DNA of 18,702 nucleotides from positions 1 to 18,702 of the forward strand of contig CAIRMS010000233.1 in the NCBI GenBank assembly GCA_903879765.1, read 5' to 3'. Of this stretch, positions 14,265-18,702 are shown in pieces. Every line of letters begins with the position of its first letter. Position 1 is the stretch's first letter. The translations under genes and the position numbers were made by a program. The DNA is from an uncultured Flavobacteriales bacterium (GTDB lineage Bacteria; Bacteroidota; Bacteroidia; Flavobacteriales_D; Crocinitomicaceae). The notes under the pieces were generated by a model. The model ran no database searches and was not told the origin of the DNA. It was given only the letters and a program-made list of their open reading frames with translations.

Positions 14265-14272
14265 TATATTTG
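14265..14272 (+). promoter_or_regulatory. -7 promoter element for rseP
   Basis: TATATTTG is a perfect TAnnTTTG match in the 67-base gap after polA. The predicted start near 14279 leaves about 13 bases to the ATG at 14292. It indicates that rseP and paaZ are transcribed separately from polA, at least in part. Confidence 0.6.
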
Positions 14273-14291
14273 TTATTCATAAAAAAGAAAT

Positions 14292-15692
14292 ATGGATTTT
14301 TTGATTAAAGCAGCACAGTTATTTTTGTCACTTGCGATTTTAGTGACCTTACATGAATTCGGTCATTTTATACCTGCAAGACTATTTAAAACACGGATCG
14401 AAAAGTTTTACTTGTTTTTTAATCCATTTTTTTCTGTTTTTAGACGAAAAAAAGTAAATGGAGTTACGAAAACAGCTTGGTTTACAAAGGATTCACCAAA
14501 GGAATGGAAAGAAGACCCAAATACTACTGAATGGGGATTTGGCTGGCTTCCACTGGGTGGTTACGTGAAAATTGCCGGGATGATTGATGAGTCTATGGAC
14601 ACAGAGCAACTAAAACAACCTGCACAAGAGTGGGAATTCCGTTCGAAAAAAGCTTGGCAACGACTAATCATCATGGTAGGCGGAGTTGTCGTTAATCTCA
14701 TCCTGGGATTTATTATTTATATCGGGGTCGTATTTACTTGGGGTCAAATGGAATTGAAGCCTGTGAATTTAGAGCATGGATTAAGCGTTCATCCATATTT
14801 GGAAAAATACCACATGAGTTCAGGCGACAAAGTGTTAACGATTGAAGGAAAAGAAGTCTTGAATTTAGATGAGTTAAATAAAGGCATCATGTTCCGTGGA
14901 GCAAGAAATTTGACGGTGCTTCATCCAGATGGATCTAAAGAAAGTATTCATCTTCCAAAGGAAATTGACCGAACCTTATTTCAAGTAGGAGCTTTGCCAG
15001 CTTTCGGATTAAGATCAAGCAAACACAGCGTTGGCGAAGTAGTCAAAAATTCCCCGGCAAAAGCCGCAGGACTTAAAAAAGACGATATTATTCTCAGCGT
15101 TGGAAAGCAACAAGTGACTTATTTCGATGAACTTACCAAAGGTCTATATGACGCAAAAGGGAAACGCACAAACCTAACAGTTTTACGAGGAAAAGATACA
15201 CTTGAATTAAAAACGAAGGTAAAACAAGATGGAACAATCGGATTTCAAACAAGTGGAAAAATCCTCATTGATTCCAATGCGATTCAAACGAAATACTATG
15301 GTCTAGGTCAAAGCATTGCGATTGGAATGAGTTATGGAAAAAACACGCTTTCAGATTATATTTCTCAGTTTAAATTTGTCTTTACGAAAAAAGGAGCTAC
15401 TTCAATCGGTGGATTTGCCTCTATAGGAAACATGTTTCCACCAGTTTGGGATTGGGAATCGTTCTGGTTATCGACAGCCCTTTTATCCATTATTTTAGCC
15501 TTCATGAATATCTTACCAATTCCAGCTTTAGATGGTGGACATGTGGTGTTCTTGCTATACGAAATCATCACCGGAAAAGAAGCACCTCAAAAAGTATTGG
15601 AGTACGCTCAAATGGTTGGAATCGTCTTATTATTAACCTTAATGGTGTATGCCAATGGGAATGACCTCATCCGTTGGATAACTTCTTTGTAA
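14292..15692 (+). CDS. rseP: RseP-type site-2 zinc metalloprotease
   Basis: Inner-membrane protease of the S2P family, which cuts substrates within the membrane, such as anti-sigma factors and leftover signal peptides. The 466-residue protein has the zinc motif HEFGH (His21, Glu22, His25) in the first membrane helix and the second motif ILPIPALDGGH with Asp414. The family GGYVKIAGM is at 89-97. Further membrane helices lie at about 124-148, 393-411 and 440-455. The periplasmic part (about 155-310) holds two PDZ-like domains, the second clear at VGEVVKNSPAKAAGLKKDDIILSVG. The start is a solid ATG after an A-rich leader. Its promoter element is 20 bases upstream. Only 10 bases separate it from paaZ, suggesting co-transcription. 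No anti-sigma factor gene is nearby, so the substrate is not indicated. Confidence 0.95.
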   Translation: MDFLIKAAQLFLSLAILVTLHEFGHFIPARLFKTRIEKFYLFFNPFFSVFRRKKVNGVTKTAWFTKDSPKEWKEDPNTTEWGFGWLPLGGYVKIAGMIDESMDTEQLKQPAQEWEFRSKKAWQRLIIMVGGVVVNLILGFIIYIGVVFTWGQMELKPVNLEHGLSVHPYLEKYHMSSGDKVLTIEGKEVLNLDELNKGIMFRGARNLTVLHPDGSKESIHLPKEIDRTLFQVGALPAFGLRSSKHSVGEVVKNSPAKAAGLKKDDIILSVGKQQVTYFDELTKGLYDAKGKRTNLTVLRGKDTLELKTKVKQDGTIGFQTSGKILIDSNAIQTKYYGLGQSIAIGMSYGKNTLSDYISQFKFVFTKKGATSIGGFASIGNMFPPVWDWESFWLSTALLSIILAFMNILPIPALDGGHVVFLLYEIITGKEAPQKVLEYAQMVGIVLLLTLMVYANGNDLIRWITSL

Positions 15693-15702
15693 CTAATCGT
15701 TT

Positions 15703-17748
15703 ATGAGTACTTTTCAAAATTACATCCTTGGAAATTGGATGACAGGTGATGGAATCGAAACACAACTTTTTCATGCGGTAACGAATGCAGAAATCGGATC
15801 AGTATCGAGCGCAGGAATTGATTACGAGCAAGTCTTAGATTATGGTCGTCGCACCGGAGGAAGAGCTTTACGTAAAATGACCTTTCAAGAAAGAGGCAGA
15901 ATGCTCAAAGCACTTGCACTATTTTTAATGGAACGTAAAGACCGTTATTATGAGGTAAGTTCTTGGACGGGTGCAACGAAAGTGGATTCATGGATCGACA
16001 TTGAAGGCGGAATCGGAAATCTTTTTGCAAACGCTTCTTTAAGAAGACAATTTCCTGATTTACCTTATTATGTGGATGGTTCTGCTGCGCCATTGTCAAA
16101 AAACGGAACATTTATAGGTCACCACATTATGGTTCCAAAAGAAGGAGTGGCGGTTCACATCAATGCCTTTAATTTCCCGGTTTGGGGGATGTTGGAAAAA
16201 ATCGCCGTGAATTTAATGGCAGGTGTTCCAGCATTGGTAAAACCATCGGAGTATACATGTTACTTAACTGAAGTAGTTGTGCGCGATATCATCTCATCTA
16301 AAATACTTCCTGAAGGATCCCTGCAATTGATTTGTGGATTAGGACGAGGAATTTTAGATCATGTTGATGCTAGAGACATCGTAACATTTACTGGAAGTGC
16401 TGCTACAGGAAAAATTTTAAAAGGATTGCCGCGCATTTCTCAAGAAAGTGTTTCTTTTAATTTGGAAGCCGACTCCTTAAATGCAACTGTTTTAGGTCAA
16501 AAAGCTACTCCTGGAACAGTAGAGTTCGATTTATTTATTAAAGAAACAGTAAAGGAAATCACGATAAAAGCGGGACAAAAATGTACAGCTGTCCGAAGAA
16601 TTATGGTTCCGGAAAACGTAATCGATGAGGTTCAATCAGCTATTTCAGCGCGTTTGGCTTCCACGAAAATCGGAAATCCATCGGAGGAAGGCGTACGAAT
16701 GGGTCCTTTGGCAACAAGATTACAAGCAGAACGTGTTCGAGCATCTGTGGAAGAACTTAGCAAATCGCAGCGCATTGTCTTTGGTGATTTGGATGATTTT
16801 GAAATCATTGGTGCATCAGCAAAAAGAGAGGCGTTTTTCTCTCCGATCTTATTTAGAAATGATAACCCCTTCCATCAAACGGCATGTCACGATATCGAGG
16901 CCTTTGGTCCAGTTGCGACCATCATGCCATATAAAGATTTGGATGATGCCATCGAATTAGCGAAAATGGGTAAGGGGTCTTTAGTCTCTTCCATCGTCAC
17001 TCCAGATAATCAAGAAGCGCGTGATTATGTAGTTGGTGCTGCAAGTATGCACGGACGTATCCTCGTGTTAAATGAACAATGTGCAAAGGAAAGTACTGGA
17101 CATGGTTCGCCGATGCCTTTGTTAACACATGGTGGTCCAGGTCGTGCTGGAGGTGGAGAAGAAATGGGTGGAAAACGTGGTGTTTTGCACTATTTACAAC
17201 GAACAGCAATACAAGGACACCCGACTACAATTACTGCGATCACAGAGCAATTCCAAGTGGGAGCAGAGATGCCCGAAGCAAATCCACACGTGTTTAGAAA
17301 GCACTTCGAAGAACTTGTGATAGGAGAAACAGTATTTACACATAAGCATACCGTTAGCGATGCGGACATTGTCAATTTTGCCAATGTTTCAGGAGATAAT
17401 TTCTATGCACATATGGATGCTACTTCCTTGGAAGGAACGATTTTTGAACGTCGTGTTGCCCATGGATATTTCATCCTTTCCAAAGCAGCAGGATTGTTTG
17501 TTGATCCGAAAAAAGGACCTGTGCTTTTAAATTACGGCTTAGAGGAAGCGCGTTTCACAAAGCCAGTATATCCAGGAGCAACAATAGGTGTGCGTTTCAC
17601 GGTGAAGGAAAAAATCGATCAAGAAAAACGCAGTGAGGATGACATCCCGAAAGGCATCGTGAAGTTCTTAGTAGATGTTTACGATGAAACAGGAGAAACC
17701 GTGGCATTAGCAACGATTCTAACAATGGTTAAAAAATTAAACGGATAG
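15703..17748 (+). CDS. paaZ: PaaZ: bifunctional oxepin-CoA hydrolase / aldehyde dehydrogenase
   Basis: Two-domain enzyme of aerobic phenylacetyl-CoA degradation. The C-terminal hydratase opens the oxepin-CoA ring and the N-terminal domain oxidises the reactive semialdehyde with NADP. At 681 residues it equals E. coli PaaZ in size and layout. The aldehyde dehydrogenase part (1 to about 520) has the catalytic Glu255 in FNLEADSLN and Cys294 in AGQKCTAVRR, one off from the E. coli numbering (256 and 295). The cofactor loop is TFTGSAATG. The MaoC-like hot-dog domain (about 535-681) has Asp565 and His570 in SGDNFYAHMD, then VAHGYFILSKAAG. Both active sites look intact. Stand-alone MaoC or ALDH relatives are excluded by the fusion. 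It follows rseP by 10 bases and ends at a strong terminator. No paaABCDE, paaG, paaF or paaK gene is in the window. Confidence 0.94.
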   Translation: MSTFQNYILGNWMTGDGIETQLFHAVTNAEIGSVSSAGIDYEQVLDYGRRTGGRALRKMTFQERGRMLKALALFLMERKDRYYEVSSWTGATKVDSWIDIEGGIGNLFANASLRRQFPDLPYYVDGSAAPLSKNGTFIGHHIMVPKEGVAVHINAFNFPVWGMLEKIAVNLMAGVPALVKPSEYTCYLTEVVVRDIISSKILPEGSLQLICGLGRGILDHVDARDIVTFTGSAATGKILKGLPRISQESVSFNLEADSLNATVLGQKATPGTVEFDLFIKETVKEITIKAGQKCTAVRRIMVPENVIDEVQSAISARLASTKIGNPSEEGVRMGPLATRLQAERVRASVEELSKSQRIVFGDLDDFEIIGASAKREAFFSPILFRNDNPFHQTACHDIEAFGPVATIMPYKDLDDAIELAKMGKGSLVSSIVTPDNQEARDYVVGAASMHGRILVLNEQCAKESTGHGSPMPLLTHGGPGRAGGGEEMGGKRGVLHYLQRTAIQGHPTTITAITEQFQVGAEMPEANPHVFRKHFEELVIGETVFTHKHTVSDADIVNFANVSGDNFYAHMDATSLEGTIFERRVAHGYFILSKAAGLFVDPKKGPVLLNYGLEEARFTKPVYPGATIGVRFTVKEKIDQEKRSEDDIPKGIVKFLVDVYDETGETVALATILTMVKKLNG

Positions 17749-17770
17749 TTTAACAACGTTTATAGAAAAC

Positions 17771-17800
17771 AAAAAAGACAGCTTACGGCTGTCTTTTTTT
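17771..17800. terminator. bidirectional Rho-independent terminator between paaZ and the transporter gene
   Basis: AAAAAA-GACAGC-TTACG-GCTGTC-TTTTTTT: a perfect 6-bp GC-containing stem with a 5-base loop, flanked by six A on the left and seven T on the right. The A/T tracts can extend the stem and give a U run on both strands. It lies between two convergent stop codons (17748 and 17818), so it can serve both genes. Confidence 0.92.
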
Positions 17801-17817
17801 ATGGGATTGAGATTTTA

Positions 17818-18702
17818 TTATCCCTCAATTTCTTTACGGATCCCTTCGATTTCAACTTCTAGTTTATCGGTATCATAGTCTGTTTCCTCATCGTAGATAT
17901 CAAAGTAAGGCTCTTCAAATGACTTCACAAATGACTTGCGTTCAAAGGTTAATAATAAGGAAGGAAGGATGATTAAGTTTGTCACCATTCCCACTAAAAT
18001 CGTAATTGAAACCAATAAACCAAGTCCCTTTGTTCCACCAAATTGAGAGAAGACAAACATGATAAATCCAAAGAATAAAATCACTGAGGTATAGAAAATA
18101 CCAAGTCCTGTTTCTCTCAAAGAAAGTAATATGGCATGCTTAACATCCCACGAATGCGCGCGTAATTCTTGTCGGTACTTAGCTAAAAATAGGATGGCGT
18201 TATCAACGGTGATTCCTAAGGCAATACCAAATACTAAAATTGTCGATGGTTTCAACGGAATTTTGAAGTATCCCATAATTCCAGCGGTGAAAAGCAAAGG
18301 AATGATATTGGGAATCATAGAAACCACAATGATTTTAATTGACCGGAACAAAAACGCCATTAATATTGCAATGGAAATAATGGCAAATATCAAGCTTTGA
18401 AGGAGGTTTACAAATAAGTATTTTGTTCCTTCCGAAACAACAACCGCTGTTCCAGTAAACGTAGATTCATAGTATTCTTGGTTAATAGCAGCGCGCAATA
18501 CTTTTTTAAAGTTTGGCTTTCCAAGATATGGACGTAAGTTTTCTGGGTCAAGATCGAATGCCATCTGAACCTTGTTATTCCCCTTTGAAAGCAACGCGGT
18601 CACGTTATTATAGATACTTGAATAATTGTAAACCAAAGAGTCTGCAGCGGAATTATTTCCTTTGATGTACTTCGAGTACAAACGTTCATAATCTTTCTTT
18701 TC
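17818..18702 (-). CDS. RND/MMPL superfamily transporter, C-terminal part (cut by window edge)
   Basis: The frame is open to the window end, giving 294 visible C-terminal residues; the true start lies outside. After about 85 residues of periplasmic-type sequence come five membrane helices: LLQSLIFAIISIAILMAFLF, VSMIPNIIPLLFTAGIMGYF, STILVFGIALGITVDNAILF, YTSVILFFGFIMFVF and LLVSITILVGMVTNLIILP. This is the pattern of the second half of an RND-type permease. GIALGITVDNAILFLAKYRQE matches the MMPL/SSD-type motif with its conserved Asp. An acidic cytoplasmic tail (PYFDIYDEETDYDTD) closes the protein. The substrate is unknown; in this superfamily it may be lipids, hydrophobic compounds or drugs. 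A leucine codon TTG at 18681 could be mistaken for a start but is internal. It converges on paaZ. Confidence 0.85.
   Translation of the reverse strand, partial: EKKDYERLYSKYIKGNNSAADSLVYNYSSIYNNVTALLSKGNNKVQMAFDLDPENLRPYLGKPNFKKVLRAAINQEYYESTFTGTAVVVSEGTKYLFVNLLQSLIFAIISIAILMAFLFRSIKIIVVSMIPNIIPLLFTAGIMGYFKIPLKPSTILVFGIALGITVDNAILFLAKYRQELRAHSWDVKHAILLSLRETGLGIFYTSVILFFGFIMFVFSQFGGTKGLGLLVSITILVGMVTNLIILPSLLLTFERKSFVKSFEEPYFDIYDEETDYDTDKLEVEIEGIRKEIEG

Noticed and set aside
18681..18702. Start of the transporter gene at 18681
   Set aside because: That codon is TTG, and the frame stays open through the window edge with charged residues upstream, so the gene is simply truncated by the window.
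1..18702. Mobile element, phage, defence system, CRISPR, tRNA or rRNA
   Set aside because: No transposase, integrase, spacer-like repeat array, cloverleaf or rRNA sequence was seen, and the genes are ordinary chromosomal ones of uniform composition by eye.

Overview
The window is an AT-rich stretch of a Bacteroidota chromosome. It most resembles Flavobacteriales, and a Crocinitomicaceae/Fluviicola-like lineage is my best guess. Three things point there: a secreted protein with a choice-of-anchor L domain and a type IX secretion (T9SS) type B C-terminal domain, TAnnTTTG promoter elements instead of sigma70-type -10 boxes, and the set of housekeeping proteins. I see no integrase, transposase, CRISPR array, tRNA, rRNA or phage gene. 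No stretch longer than 300 bases lacks a gene.

Left part (1-3412): a eukaryotic-type NADP isocitrate dehydrogenase (icd), a small three-helix membrane protein, and class II fumarase (fumC), all on the minus strand. Each has its own promoter element, and icd and fumC have clear hairpin terminators. Divergent from fumC is a 52-residue single-helix membrane protein (3209-3367), easily missed because of its size, with its own promoter element and terminator.

Middle (3398-9422): a bestrophin-like channel gene (minus) diverges from tryptophan 2,3-dioxygenase (plus). The dioxygenase gene converges, with only 4 bases between stop codons, on a solitary membrane-anchored family 5 solute-binding protein (minus). 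That gene lies 30 bases downstream of the large T9SS-secreted protein (minus), so those two may be co-transcribed.

Right part (9545-17748, all plus): an M20 dipeptidase, a LEA/WHy-type lipoprotein and DNA polymerase I overlap by 14 bases and 1 base and look like one operon. A second unit has the RseP-type site-2 protease followed 10 bases later by bifunctional PaaZ, ending at a strong bidirectional terminator. The last gene (17818 to the window edge, minus) is the C-terminal part of an RND/MMPL-type transporter.

The genes are mostly core metabolism, DNA repair and envelope functions and do not form one pathway. I did not find an undescribed multi-gene system. The points most worth a second look are small: the 52-residue membrane protein, gene ends built into hairpins at two convergent borders, face-to-face promoter elements, and two catabolic enzymes (TDO and PaaZ) standing without pathway neighbours.
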